Below are positions 23,224-36,420 of a DNA stretch of 64,000 nucleotides, one piece after another. Source of the stretch: Zoroaster sp. YZ-2022 (Eukaryota > Echinodermata > Asteroidea > Forcipulatida > Zoroasteridae); the NCBI GenBank assembly GCA_029582265.1, contig CM055830.1, positions 32,529,172-32,593,171 of the forward strand, read 5' to 3'. The notes beneath the pieces were generated by a model. It did not search any database. It worked only from the letters and a program-made list of their open reading frames with translations, and was not told the origin of the DNA. Each line of letters starts with the position of its first letter. Position 1 is the stretch's first letter. A program made the position numbers and the translations under genes.

Positions 23224-23787
23224 GCTATCGATGCTTCAAAGCCATCATGTTCCTGGTTGGTTTCATCCTTGCCTCTGTCATCATCTTCCTGGTCTGTATC
23301 GAGCAGAGCTCACTCTCCATTGGGGCTAACGTCGGCATATCCATCGGCGTGGGCGTCGTCTGCGGCCTGGCCACCATGCTCTTCACCCTCTTCGGCCTCT
23401 TCATGACCGGCTTCCAAATGGGGATCTTCATCACAGCCGCTATCCTCATCGTCATCGAGCGCTTCTACCATCTGGACATCATCTGGATCCCGCTCAGCAT
23501 GACCTTCGGGATCGGCGCCCTCTGTGGTCTCTTCACGGTCAAGTGGCAGCGGCAGTTCTTCATTGTGTCCACGGGCGTCATAGGGGGCGCTATTGTGACC
23601 ACTTGCGCAGACTATTTCCTGGAGTTGTTTCGGATGGTCCAGTACGTGTATGATCGCTTCCGGGTGAAAAACTCCCAGGAAATGTGCTGGTATAGCTGGC
23701 TGATATTAGGAACGTGGCCTGTTATTTCGCTTCTAGGGATAATTATTCAACATAAAGTCACATCAAGAGGCTTCAGTCACAAAGATG
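23224..23787 (+). CDS. TMEM198: TMEM198-like protein, coding exon 2 (residues 71-258)
   Basis: Main membrane exon. It starts after the acceptor at 23222-23223, completes Gly71 and reads YRCFKAIMF. Hydrophobic segments lie at about residues 77-96, 104-124, 126-148, 156-175, 182-200 and 227-245, so with exon 1 the protein has seven. Small-residue patterns such as GISIGVGVVCG and the FGLFMTG stretch match the family's repeated glycine-rich helices. The exon ends at G|GTAATT in phase 1, after RGFSHKD. It is far more GC-rich than the flanking introns, as expected of constrained coding sequence. The acceptor region is unusual: partial copies of it lie just upstream (see the duplicated block at 22815-23223). 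Confidence 0.92.
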
Positions 23788-24697
23788 GTAATTTAATTGA
23801 CATATTTTATTAAAGGGAAGATACAACATTGGTAATTATCTTATTACAAAATTATCAAATGATCATAATCTGGAAGCTAACTTGATGTGAAATTGGTCAA
23901 AAGGGAGGAGGGCCAAAGTGGTGGTACAGCCAAGCCTTTGAGAAGCCTGGCCAGGCCCTGGCTACCTGCCATCCTAATCTGTCTTTTGTGAGTCCTAATC
24001 ATGTAACAAACCGATTGATCAACCTAACCTGGGCCTAGCCAAGTAGAGCTCATTGTAATGGCTGCAGTTGTGATCAAAAGACAGCTGAGCCTTAAGTCAA
24101 AGTCTGTGTTAACAATAAGAGCTATTTGAGATCTATTCATTAGTAAAGGGTCTTTTGTGCTCAGCTAGGGGATTATATAGGCCTCTAGGCCTAGGCAAGG
24201 CCTGGGCCTGGCCGGGCTTCTCAAAGGCTTGGCTGTACCACAACTTTGGACCTCCTCCCTAAGGTACATGTACCAATCATCATGTAACATTATTCTGTTT
24301 AAAGTCCTCATCTCAAAGAAAGCACACCAAAAATATGAATGTTTTCAAGAAGTTGCCAGTTGCAATTTGTTTGCTCCAAGTGTTTTCTGTAAAAAAAACC
24401 AAAAACATGTGAATGTATTTTCACACTTTAATCATGCCTTAAACCTCACATCGAGCTGAAACTTTCACAGGACAGAATTCCAAACGATCCAGCTTGGCTG
24501 CAATTGGACATCATTTCATAGGGGAAAAAATAAATAAATAAAAATACTGATGCGCAGGTCTGAGGTGACATTCACAGAAACCAGAAACCAGACACTTTTT
24601 TTTGTTGGCCTTTTCAGTGTTTATTTCAATCAACATTACATGTATGTTTCTGTCGTCCTAACCACATAACTGTCTTCATACTAATTTCTTTTTGCAG

Positions 24698-24837
24698 GAC
24701 ACAAAAAGATAAAATCGCATCACGTCGAGTTACACAAACTGAAAAAGAAACAGACGAAAGACAAGGAGGAAGTACGACTAAAAAAATATCAAAACCTTTA
24801 CCGAGTACGAAGGTGTAATGGAGATATCGTAGCTGTG
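24698..24837 (+). CDS. TMEM198: TMEM198-like protein, coding exon 3 (residues 259-305)
   Basis: This 140-nt exon lies between a polypyrimidine/CAG acceptor (ending 24697) and a GTAAGA donor at 24838. It completes Gly259 and encodes a strongly basic cytoplasmic segment rich in Lys and His, ending NLYRVRRCNGDIVAV. The YRxRRxNGD pattern is a feature I recall from the cytoplasmic tail of TMEM198. The phase 0 exit joins the last exon as ...GDIVAV|SYLQSIQ without breaking the frame. It is too short to stand out as an open frame, but the splice signals and family match make it secure. Confidence 0.87.
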
Positions 24838-25607
24838 GTAAGAAAGACCTCATGGCATTTTAAAATAACAATCAAAATCAATGTTTAGTCACTATCTGCA
24901 GGATTCTGCCCAGGAATATTTTTAGTGCCGAAAAAAAAAAAAAAAGTCTCGGGGCTGGAATCCTCTAACACAGAATGGGGGTGTTATTTTGAGCTATCCT
25001 GTCTAGAAATGCTTCAGTTGATACTGGTAAAGACAACATCTGTCATATTTTATTGGTAATCTGTGAAAGGAAATAGGCAAGTTGGAAAATGGTGGTCGAA
25101 AAAAAAAAAAAAGTAAATTGTCAGTGGTGGTTGCAGGATCCTGAGTGCCGGTCAGGGATTCCGGCGCTGACCATCGTGGGCAGAACCCTGCATCTGTGAA
25201 GTCATGTTCTTGGGTGCTGAACAATACAAGTACAAGCAAAAAACAAATACGAAGTAAACTTACATTGTACGAACTTAAGAAAGCCTTCTTAAAATGATGA
25301 GTTTTGAGACCTGCCTTAAAACTAGCAACACTGTTTGTCTCCCAGAGTTGAATAGCAGTGTTCTGAATACATTTTTGAGGAACATATACATGTAGCTGTT
25401 TTATTCCACAAAAACTCGGCAAATGTTTTGGGGAAGTTTTACTGGGTTTAGTCATTTGGTACATGTACGATGTAATATATTTACCAATGGAAGACGTCTG
25501 AGATATTGTTTACCTAATTCTGAGCTTGCGTACAATATTGAGCACAATGAAAAAAAAACCGGTAAGTCGGCGGCTCTCTTGCATCTCAAAAGTCTCCCAT
25601 TTGCATT

Positions 25608-25868
25608 GGCGGATCCAGGGGGGCTAAGGGGGCTGTAGCCCCCCCCCCCCTAAAATCGTTTTTAACAAAATTTAAATTAAAAATATATATAAAAAAAAAA
25701 AAAATGGAGAGAAAGAGAGAGAGGGGGAGGGGAGAACGCACTCCCATTCCCACAGTGTGCTTTGTTTTTCTCTCCCTTTGATTATTTCATTGTAATTTTT
25801 GTAGTACTGAAAAATAATTGTTTTTGATTCTCAGCCCCCCCCCTAAAAAAAATTCTGGATCCGCCCAT
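25608..25868. mobile_element. hAT-like MITE with GGCGGATCCAGGGG ends
   Basis: The left end GGCGGATCCAGGGGGGC is matched by CTGGATCCGCC at the right, with poly-C and poly-A stretches next to each end. GGCGGATCCAG ends are common in animal MITEs. The interior is A-rich with a GAGAGAGAGAGGGGGAG run. Confidence 0.6.
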
Positions 25869-26867
25869 GATTTGGGTAATAGCTATTAGAACAGCATTGT
25901 TCCCCAGCATGTCGTATCGCATCGCCATTTTCCCTGCCATTTTTTAGACGTGGGCCCATGTGATCCATATGCAAATTAGGCTTACCGGGTGCTGTGTGAA
26001 ATGGTCTATTATGAATATTTGAAGTGGACCCTTTAATGTCCGTTAGAGCGTCATCGAACATTGGATCGCTCATGGGCAAATAATGCTTAATTGTCACTTC
26101 AGTAGGAAATAGATGACTGTTACATGTGTTTCCATCATATCCTGTCAGCATTTCTATAAATGGGACTTCGGTTTGAATGATCTGTCTTTTTATTCTTTAT
26201 TCTTTTCTTTTAAAGGGGGTTAATATATTTCAGGCCTGTGATTTCTCAGGATTTTTCCCGAATTTTCCCGATTTTTGCAAATTTTCCTTTGCCTCAAAGT
26301 TTTCTTGAAAGAAGAGAAGTAGCCACCACAGAAAGAAAGAAGTAGCCTGTATTGTGTCCAAACCTCTAGTTTCTTGTTTGTGGGGATGTGGAGAGTCTGT
26401 AAATCCTCCACAATTAGACACCTAGGAGGTTCAGGGGGCTTTGTCCTCTAGACCAAAGGGAGACCCAGGCTCGCTACTCATTTTCAGGATTTGCTACTTT
26501 TGTCAAAACACACCCCTGACATTGTACTTGTAAATTTTTTGTGAACTGTTTTGGAGCACGGACCCCTACGCTTAATATAGTTGTTTTGGCTTAAACGCTT
26601 TTCTTTCAGCAACATTAAATCCCTTAACAGTATATTCATAAGCTGTTGACAAAATATTAATAATTTGAAACAGTCTAAACTCTCTGAGGGGTTCCCCCCC
26701 TTTCCATTGGTGACAAACTCGTCATGTTGAGTTCCCCCGTGTTCCTTGTCTCAACACATTACCCCAGCAGGAGTTGTTCCTTTCAGATGGCCCATATCCC
26801 AACCTGCCCTTCCCCCCAACTGTCAAATGTCTCAAAGCCATAATCTCACCTCCCGACACCTGGGGCT

Positions 26868-27190
26868 GATTTCATAGAGCCGCTAAGCAGAGAATTATGC
26901 TAAGAAAATATTTTTGCTAAGCAATATAAAACAGACTACCAGCCAAAATGCATACATTTTGTGTGAAAGTTTGACTGGTAACGAAAGAAATCCACTAAAC
27001 AAATTTGTCTGGTAAGCCATTTTGACTGCTTAGGGGCTGATTTCATAGAGCCACTTAGCAGTGAAAAAATTCTCAGCAAAAGAAATGTGCTTAGTAGTTT
27101 TTCTTGGTTACCAGCCAGTTTTTCATACAAAGTGTATGCACTTTGGCTGGTAGTCTGTTTTACATTTATATTGTTCAGCAATAATATTAG
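26868..27190 (+). repeat. Dispersed repeat (CTGATTTCATAGAGCC...CTAAGCA)
   Basis: Two tandem, diverged copies of a segment with GGGCTGATTTCATAGAGCC, GACTACCAGCCAAAATGCAT or its complement, and GGTAAGC. Related pieces occur at 17345-17465 and 30950-31140. Confidence 0.55.
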
Positions 27191-27549
27191 CTTAAAACTT
27201 GTAGCTTTGCATGGTGAAGAGGATAAGTAAGACTAATTGCGGTGACACCATGTGAAAATCTCAATTGACTTGAGTAGTAATTAGTTCTGAAAAGAACTGG
27301 AGGTTACAACTCGACGTTTCGATCAGTGTGCTCTGATCGTCCTCGGGAGAATGCCGGACTCTGGGAGATGCTGTTGCTTAAGTAGACTGCTGGAGGATCA
27401 AGCGATAACTGGATGCTGGAGGATTAGTGCGTTGAAGCAGGCAGGCGGGAAACTGATGGGACTCCTTGAGAATGTCACAGCGTGTCACCGCAATTAGTCT
27501 TCATATTAGATTAGCAAAATCGTCTGCTAAGCAGATCCATGTACTTGGC

Positions 27550-30500
27550 ACCATGGGCCAATTTTTTTATTTATTTTATTTAAAACCATCTTTAACGAGG
27601 GTAACCCATCCAGCACAGCTGATCATTTGGGGCCCTCATATAATATAAAAATATATCAATATTATACAAAAATTGTTACAGGAGGTACAGATGAATTAAT
27701 AATAATAACAAGTCTTAATGGACAATTACATACAAAATAAAACGTAAAGGACTAAATTGCACAAATAGACCCCCCGTCCCAGTCTACCATACTGATTAAA
27801 GATAGGACTAAAGAAGATTAAAATGGAGCAAAAAAGTAAATTAATTATCAATTGTATACCTACATCTCGCAAGACACAAGGTAATCTATGACATAATAAT
27901 AAAAATATTACTAAACCTTGCCTTCCTTCAGCAAACGCCTGAATGAAGAATAAGAGTTTGAACGAGGGTGAAAGGGACACCATTTAAAAAGAAGGAGCTC
28001 TGTAACTAAACTGTTTTTAAAGATTTCACATTTAGGTTTGGGAATAATAAAGTTACCATGTGTAATTGCCCGAAGTTGTTGGTCGATCGCCAGGCTGGAT
28101 CGGGTTAAGTCTTTGGCAGAGACAGTCCGAGCAACACCAATGGAGGCCTTAAAAGCCTGACAGGCAAGTTGGAAGTGAATGCGCTGGGCAACTGTCATTG
28201 TATTGAGATTACTAAAAAGTAAGTTGGGGTGAAATGGGTGGAAGCTTAAGAACAATGCTAAGTGCTCTATTTTGAAATTTTGAATTTTGAGACAAGAGTG
28301 GGTTTGGCACCCCACACCATACAGCAGTAGTCTATGTGGGTAGAACCATGGCATTATATAATAAAAAGCTGTTGGCTGGTCAACAAATTTTCTTGTTCTG
28401 GCGAAAGCAAAGAAATTGAAGAACTTAATTTATTGCAGACTTTTTCACATGTTCAGAGAAATTTAGTTTGTTGTCCATTAGTATCCCTAGGTGTTTATGA
28501 GAATCAACTTGTTGTATTTTTTGGCCAGAAATAAAAATTTCGAGGATTGCTCTTTTTAAGTTTTGAGCAGTACCAACTAGCATAACTTCTGTTTTTGAGG
28601 ATTTAAAATAAGTTTGTTAGCCTGCAGCCATTTTGTTAAATTAAGAAGATCCGAAGTTCAATTTATTTTCAATGAGACTAGTGTTTTATCACCATAATAA
28701 ATATGTATCATCTGCATACATATCAATGTTGCAGTGATCAAGACATTTTGGCAGGTCATTAATGTACAATGAAAAAAGTAAGGGCCCCAGGATTGATCCC
28801 TGAGGTATTCCAGATGTTACAGGATTAACTACAGAAAGTTTGGATTTATAACAGACTTGCTGCGTGCTTCCAGATAAATAAGATGCTAGCCAATCAACAG
28901 CTGAGGTAGATAATCCATAAAAAGAAAGTTTACGTAAAAGAATATCATGGTTAACTGTATCAAAGGCTTTCTGTAAATCAATGAATAAAGAACCAATTAA
29001 ATTACCATTGTTAATGTGATGAAGCCAGTTATCATGAGCATGAGCTACTGCTGCAAGTGTGAGTACCCAGGTTCTAAACCAAACTGATTAGAAGACAGAA
29101 GGTGCGTTTGAGTAAGGTATGAGAGGAATTGTGAGTGGATAGCTTTTTCAATTATTTTAGAAACCAACGGCAAAATCGAAATGGGCCTGTAATTATTGAG
29201 CACTTTGCGATTACCTGCTTTAAAAATGGGGATAACTTTGGCCTTTTTCCACGCTTTGAGGAATGGTACAGGTGGAAAGGGTTAAATTGAATATATGTGT
29301 CAAGGGAGGCGATAACAGGCTCCGCCAGCTTAAATAGCCTACCATCGATGTTGTCCAGACCAGCAGACTTCCCAGGATCCAGCCTAGCAATCTCCTTAAA
29401 ACAAAATCTGGAGGAATTCTGTAAAAGGAAAACTAGTTGAGCAATGTGTTAGATAAGAGCACGGATCTTGATTAGTCATTTGAAATGTTGGCCAACAGAA
29501 CATTGCTGATATTAACATAAAAATTATTAAAACTATCGGCTATGGTTTTTGGATCTGAGACATCCTTATTACATCAATATTAAAAGTGCCAGGAAGATTA
29601 TTGTTTTCTTATTTGGGAGAATCTCTCTTATGCCGGCCCATAACTTTTTGCTGTTATTTTGATTAATACGAACATGATTTTGATAATAACCAATTTTAGC
29701 AGTTCTACAAAGTCTAGTGACATCATTTCTCAAAATTTTGGCCCTATCCCAGTCCTCCTTCAATTTAGTTCTCCTAGCTTTTAGATTTGGCTACATCCCC
29801 GTTCATGCATTAAATGAAAAATGTCATTTCTGTTTTCTAGCCATTTAGGAAGGTTAGCTTTAAAACGCTTTAGTTACAAAAAAGGGGCATGTTTATTACA
29901 GATATTATTAAACAAATTGTGCCAAATGTTCCAGGCAATGTCAGGATCAGTCACCCTCGTCCAAAAATTGACCAAGGCATCCCAATAAGGTCATTCAAAA
30001 AGCGTCACAATCAAAATTTGTAAAGCTCCTGAACGCTTTTTTCAACGGTGACTGGTGAGGAATTTTAAATTTGACACAAGTGTAAATAACATCATGGTCA
30101 CTAATAGCACAAGGAATGACTCTGGCAATCAGAGTGAATAGTCAAGTTGTTGGTAATAATCACATCGATTAAAGATGATGAATTAGATGTAACTCTAGTA
30201 GCCCTCAGGGACAATCTGCTTCAAATTAAAAAGATTCATTGTTTCCTCCAGGCGTCAATCGAGGAGAAGTTGAATTAAAGTCACAATTCAAATCACCAAC
30301 AATGATCATATGTTATTGGATCTGGAGCTAAATACTTCCAGTGCTGATTCAAGATCATCAAAAAACGAAATTACGGTTGGCGGTCGATAAACTGTTGAAA
30401 TGAGCAGAGAATTTCCACTTGGTGTAGAGACAAGTATTGCGATAGTTTCAAGATTCACCAAGCAAGGGTCTTGAATTATAGTAAAGCTGATGTTTTTATG

Positions 30501-30885
30501 GATATAAAAGCTACACCACCTCCTCGTCGAGTTTCTGTCTTTTCAAGTAACATGTAACCATGAATGGTGAGTTCGCTAGAGCAAATAGTGCCACAAAGTT
30601 TTGTCTCCGAGAGAGCCAATATATGAATTGGTTGGTGTATAACATTACTTTCATCTGGTCCAGTTTTCCATAAAGACCATTGATGTTTAAATGAGCTATT
30701 TTTAGCCCAGAACTGCTTTTAACTGTCTCAAAAGTTAATGTACAATCAGGATCAGAATTTTTTCCATGATGTGGTGGCGGTCCAGGGTTTAATTCAACAT
30801 CGCCATCTAAAAACAATTTGTCTTGAAAAGTGGCAACGTGATTTGCATAATAAATGACCCGCTTGCCTATAAATTTCCTTCTTTA
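27550..30885 (-). pseudogene. Broken non-LTR retrotransposon (CR1/L2-like) with APE endonuclease and reverse transcriptase
   Basis: Read on the minus strand. It starts near 30885 with a 2A-like motif, followed by an endonuclease region with HLNINGL, ALSETKL, RRGGGVAF, VYRPP and ISDHD, typical of APE-type LINE endonucleases. The reverse transcriptase follows: [58 protein letters not shown] and the catalytic MYADD near 28700. A C-terminal domain follows to about 27905, then a short 3' tail. Stop codons and frame shifts occur in both the endonuclease (about 30470 and 30290) and the RT (about 29050), so it is inactive. ORF1 and the true 5' end are missing. It lies in intron 3, antisense to TMEM198. 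Confidence 0.85.
30777..30864 (-). other. 2A-like ribosome-skipping motif at LINE ORF N-terminus
   Basis: On the minus strand the frame reads FLDGDVELNPGP and then PPHHG before the endonuclease domain. It matches the 2A consensus D(V/I)ExNPGP, where translation skips the Gly-Pro bond. Such sequences are known at the N-terminus of APE-type LINE proteins in marine invertebrates, including sea urchins. The upstream frame stays open for at least 17 more codons. Activity is not shown by sequence alone. Confidence 0.75.
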
Positions 30886-33534
30886 ATTGCTAGCAAAGTG
30901 AAGCAACAATGCCAATTCATAGTGAACGCTCATGCACCTTGCTGAATTTTCTTGCTAACCTGTGAAATAGGATTTCGTTTGGATTTCATCTGCTAAGCAT
31001 ACATACATGTAATCAGCAGACAAATTTGCTTCCCGGTAAGCAGCTCTATGCAGAATCCAATATCATAAAGCTGCTATTTGAAGCAGAAAATATTGTTTAG
31101 CAAATTACTCTGCTAAGCAAATTATTGCTGGGAACCTGCCATTGTAGCAATATTCATTATGTCATAATTTGGCTGAGTACAGACTGTTTGCAGTGACACC
31201 ATATAGCTGCCAACTATTACAAATTTTTTCAGGAATTACGAAAGTACGAATTGCTCTTTAAAAATTACGAATTTCAAGTTTTCCGCCCAACTAAAAAAAA
31301 AAACGCTTGATAAAGTACCATTTTATGAACATTCGGGTAAAATCACGTATAACGATCGTAAAAATCAGAATTGGTACCCATACCGAATATTTTTGTACGT
31401 GTAGTGTGCTATAATAAATAAGTTCTGAATTACCGAAAAAGTATTATGGATGTCGATTAGCGTAGCATCAATACCTTGTTTATCGGGGTACCAATTGTGC
31501 TCAGCGGAGAGCCTACGGTTTCATCATGGCGCCCTCCAAAAGTTTCATTACTAATTGGACTTTTGAAATGTTGACAGCTATGCATATAGAATCATCATTT
31601 GAGTAGTAAAGTTCTGAAAAGCACTGGTTGGTTACAACTCAGTGTTTCGATCAGTATGCTCTGATCGTCTTCAGGACAATTTGGCTGGTAACCTTTGTTT
31701 GCTATAAAGTATAAGTTTTCTTAGCTTGGTAAACTTGTATACTTAGCAGCGATACAAAATTGGCCCACGGGCCTAAGCCCCAAGGAGCTCAGGAAGCATT
31801 GATCTTGAGCAGGAAAGTGATAACCAACTCCATTGTGGTCCCAACGGTCAGAAATATTTCCTTAGTCTGGTCCCTTGATGCCTGAGTCACTTGCGTGGGT
31901 TCACTTAGAAAAGGTACTCAACACCGATTTGACATTTCGGTACACACTTGGCTTTTAAAGGCATTTGTATGCCGGCAGTTACCTGCTGCTAGAACGTTTA
32001 GGCCTATCATCAGCAGGCAAGTGTTCGACTGTTGAGTCTGCACTAGAAAGCAAGAGGTGGTGGGTTTGGAATCCTTCTTGTGGAGTTGTTTTGTCTGCGG
32101 ACACTTAAAAGTACAGAGTTAAAGTGCTGCGTCAGTGAACGGAAAAACCATATTAAATAACATGTATATCAAATTAAGGGTAAAACCCATGTAAGCTTTG
32201 CTTTGTGAAAAGGATATGTAAAGCTTGTTTGCAGTGACACCATGTAAAAAATAACCTTTGAGGAGTAAATACATGTAGTTCTGAAAACCAACCGGTTCTT
32301 TTCAGAACCACTTACTACTCAAAAGAGAATTTGTACATGGAGTCACCGCAAACAGTCTTTACCATGTACATGTACAGTGTTGTACATATCAGACATGTGA
32401 TTTCTCAGGATTTTTTCTGATTTGAGGATTTTTCTTGAAAGAAGAGAAGTAGCCACCAAGGAATGAAAGAAGTAGCCTGTATTGTGTCCAAATCTCTAGT
32501 TTCTTGTTTGTGGGGATGCGGAGAGTCTGTAAATCCTCCAAAATTAAACATCCAGGAGATTCAGGGGCTTTTGTCCTCTAGACCAAAGGGAGACACAGGC
32601 CCGCTACCCATTTTTTAAAAGGATTTTTGACTTTTGTCAATCGCACCCCTGACATGTACTTGCACCTTTAAACAGTAGGGTTGCGCATTTTATGAATCAC
32701 TTTTTCCTCTTTTAAGACAAGTGAGATTCAAATAGGTCTGTATTCCCAGTGTGCATTGTAATTATTAACACATGAAGGGGGAAATTCACTTCACCAGATT
32801 CATGCCACCTTGAAAAATGTCAAATCGATCAACGCCGGGACTACTTAAATACTACACGTAATCATGTGCACACGTACACTATGGGTGTAGTGTCACGATA
32901 TCATCAGTGGCGGCCATCTTTGTTTTCCAGTGCATACGTCTTTAGGAACCAAAGTGAGGCTCATGTTAAAAATAGACTGGTGCTTTTCAGACAGATTAAT
33001 TTAATGATGGCTTTTTTAATGGACAGTCAGGGATCCGGACAATTTATACACAGTGGCCATGTTGAGAATCAGAAAGAAGGTAATGTCCAAAATAGACAGG
33101 TGCTTTTCCAACTGTGATTTTAGAAAGAAAAAAATTCTGGTTTGGAGTTAGGGAATCATACAAATATGTGTATGCACATACATGTACCCATACGTAGGCT
33201 AATCTTTTAGAATGCAGTGCTTGTTTTTGAGAAATTGTGTGTCAGTCAGTAGAATACGACGTCATGAATGGCTCAAATACATCATTTCTGGAGACACTGC
33301 AGCAAACTATGCAATAACACAGTTATCACATTTAACACTAACCATGCTCAATGCAACAAGATGCAACATATGAAAATAGTTGTAGCATCCTGTTGCCCTC
33401 AGCAGAGAACAAAAGAACCATTGTTTCTAGCTGGTGGATCTTGTTGCATTGAGCAGCCTGCACACTTTTCTGTTGTTGCATATTGTTGCATTCAGCAGGG
33501 TGTCAGTGAAATGTTTGTAGGGGGTAAGGGTTAA

Positions 33535-33848
33535 GCCTCCTACTACTACAAGGGTCAAAATCAGTCAAAATTTTGGTATACTTGCCAAGGTGTATCTAGT
33601 GCACTTCAAAGTCGAACACTGTCAAACCTTACGTGTAGTACATGTAAGTACATTTACAGGTCAAAATGAGTTGACCGTTTTTGACTGGTAAAAGCATTGT
33701 CTGGTATTGGTGAGGGTGGTCAAAATGACAGTAAAAACCAGTCAATAATGCCCCTGTGTGCACATTTGGGTCAACAGTCAAAACAGGCAGTTGACTGATT
33801 TTGACCTCTATAGCTACTTTCTACTAAAGTGCAACTATACTAGGAGGG
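33535..33848 (-). mobile_element. TTAA-flanked MITE, family B, copy 3 (inverted)
   Basis: TTAA at 33531-33534 and 33849-33852; reverse orientation of copy 1, with the same GCACTTYAAAGTCGAACACTG and CCCTGTGTGCACA blocks. The right end reads ACTAGGAGGG. Confidence 0.8.
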
Positions 33849-34724
33849 TTAATGTAGGTAATTATTTTATATGTTGTATGTGATACAACTACTTTCAGTT
33901 CATGCCACCTGTCCCTACAAAAGTCAGTCCATCTACCCACAAATCTTTCAAACAGACAGGTGAACTTTAAAAGTGACCTCTGTGCCCCCAAATCGAGAAC
34001 AAAACTTCCGTCCCGCCTTAAACAGTAAACTGACAGTAGTTTGTCCATACCTTTTCATCCGGCTGTCACAATATTAGTCCATCCAGATCCATCAGTCATT
34101 GTCCACAGAGAGAGGGTGGTTACCAATCCACACAGGGCATTGGTTATTGATGACTGCATCCAATTATATGGCAGTTAATATCAGCTGGTAGCCTGCTAAC
34201 CAGCTGGTACCCTGCCGGACTGGTGAAGCAAAACCAAAGGGTGTGTTTTATGTTAACTTGAAAAGTTTGACCAGAAATTTATGACCACTCATGATCAATC
34301 ACCAATACCTTGATTGATCTATAGAGAAATGAGTCTGTGTCCTTTCTCTGTGATTGATCCAAGATCAACACCTATATTAAGTAAAGATGTTAAATCCCAA
34401 TAGATTAATACCAATAGATTACAACAGGATCAGGATTGTATCGACTAATCCCCTGATCATTGTATGCCGTCATTTCTGTGGTGGTACCACATTGCGCACA
34501 CATGTCATATGCACATTATAATACATGGCACATTGATGTTTTGTCATAATTATGTACACACCGTTGGTCAAAAAACTGTTGAGCTGTGTAGAAAATGAAC
34601 ACTTGATGCTGGAAAGGTAGCTCTGCACTGACAGCCACAATACCATACAGCCACCATGCAACTTAGTGAGCAATTGAGCAAGAACACTTGTTCATATGCA
34701 AGCAACTTAGTATGGAAGCAGACA

Positions 34725-35225
34725 GTCAGCAAGTAAGTAGGCAATCAACAAGCATGCAAGCAATCAGGCAAGCAAGCAGACAATCGGGCAAGCAAGCAGA
34801 CAATCAAGCAGACAATCAGGCAAGCCAGCAAGCAAGCAGACAATCAGGCAAGCAAGCAGACAAGCAAGCAGACAAGCAAGCAGACAAGCAAGCAGACAGA
34901 CAGACAGTCAGGCAAGCAAGCAAGCAGACAATTAGGCAAACAAACAAGCAATCAGACAATCGTGCAAGCAAGCAAGCAAGCAAGCAGACAATCGGGCAAG
35001 CAAGCAGATAATCAAGCAAGCAAGCAAGCAGACAGACAATCGGGCAGACAATTAGGCAGACAATTAGGCAAGCAAGCAAGAAGACAATCAGTAAAGGAAA
35101 CATGCAGACAGACAGACAGGCAGGCAAGCAAGGAAGCAGGTATGCAGGCAAGTGTGCAAGAAAGCAAGCAGGCACTCGAAGATAGCAAGTGCTAAAATAG
35201 GAAGGAAAGTACGGCAAGCAAGCAG
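34725..35225 (+). repeat. Low-complexity (AAGC/AGAC/AATC)n tract
   Basis: Degenerate tetranucleotide array of CAAGCAAGCAGACAATCAGG type. Both strands are open by composition: the plus strand is rich in Gln/Ala/Lys/Ser/Arg and the minus strand in Leu/Ala/Cys. No coding evidence. Confidence 0.9.
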
Positions 35226-35979
35226 AAACAAATTTCCGATTTATAAAAGCCCTTTCAGGCCTTTAATTTCATTCTTGTAGGAGCAAGGTGAATTTTCCTT
35301 GGTAAAAGGCACTTCCTTTGAAACGTGTCTACGGGAACTTTTTGGGGGGCAACAAGGCCAGGGGCAGTGGAATTGGTTTAAAACACCTGCGCCCCATAGT
35401 ACAATGCTCCCTCAGTCTATTCTCCCCCTCTGCCATCTCAAGATAAACCCTCTTCAAGATTATAGCTATTAGCCTCCAGAAACCCAGCCAGGTGGAATAA
35501 AACCCTAACAGTCTTCATCAATCCACCCAAATATTCCGAGTCACTCTGTGTTATTCATGGAACGTGTCGTGTTGGAAATATTTGCGAGATTTCTCCCAAG
35601 ACTGATGACTCATTTTAAGGCCACCGAGACAGACAGATGGCTAACGAATTATTACTGTACACCGTTGTGAAATATATGCTTCATTGGAAACATTGTAGGC
35701 AGGGAACCATATAGGTTAATACTGGAATGATGAAACATTTTTATTGAATTTTATCTGCGTGATTGTTTGATGATCGAATTACTGTGTGTAAATTTGATGA
35801 TGATATCAGTCATCGTTAGAAACTATTCAAAAAATCATTTCAAGTTCAAACTAAGGAAATTAGTGAAAGGAATACTCTTTCTTTTGAATACAACGAATGT
35901 GAATGCATTGTCACTGTTTTCTTGTGAATGATACAACGTAATAATCTGAAATTTTTACTGGTTGGTTGTTCAGTTTAAA

Positions 35980-36345
35980 CGTTGATTCAAAGAGAGTAAG
36001 CGTACTCATAGAAGCAGTTTGGCCAACATTACCAATGTTGTACCTTGTATGTATATCTTGATTCAAAGAGAGTAAGCATACTCATAGAAGCAGTTTGGCC
36101 AACATTACCAATGATGTACCTTGTATGTATATCTTGATTCAAAGAGAGTAAGCATACTCATAGAAGCAGTTTGGCCAACATGACCAATGTTGTACCTTGT
36201 ATGTATATCTTGATTCAAAGAGAGTAAGCATACTCATAGAAGCAGTTTGGCCAACATTACCAATGATGTACCTTGTATCTTGATTCAAAGAGAGTAAGCA
36301 TACTCATAGGAACAGTTTGGCCAACATTAACAATGTTGTACCTTG
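35980..36345 (+). repeat. 77-bp tandem repeat array B (about 5 copies)
   Basis: The unit is the same as at 5530-6140, but with subtype TTTGGCCAACAT and GTAAGCATACTC in most copies. It ends in TTGTACCTTGCC, the MITE terminus. The consistent subtype differences suggest each array has homogenised locally. Isolated single, diverged units occur at about 4862-4935 and 46331-46400. Confidence 0.9.
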
Positions 36346-36420
36346 CCTTAAAAGCCATTATGAACTATTGGTAAACTTGGCAAAACTGCTTCTAAAACTA
36401 TCCTTAGTTTTTTAATCAAG

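Noticed and set aside
25003..25464. 153-codon minus-strand frame as a gene or LINE fragment
   Set aside because: The LWE...SFKAGLKTH resemblance to LINE C-termini is weak, and the rest of the frame matches nothing I recognise.
34688..35217. Long open frames on both strands (Gln/Ala/Lys-rich; Leu/Ala/Cys-rich)
   Set aside because: They follow from the tetranucleotide composition of the AAGC/AGAC tract.
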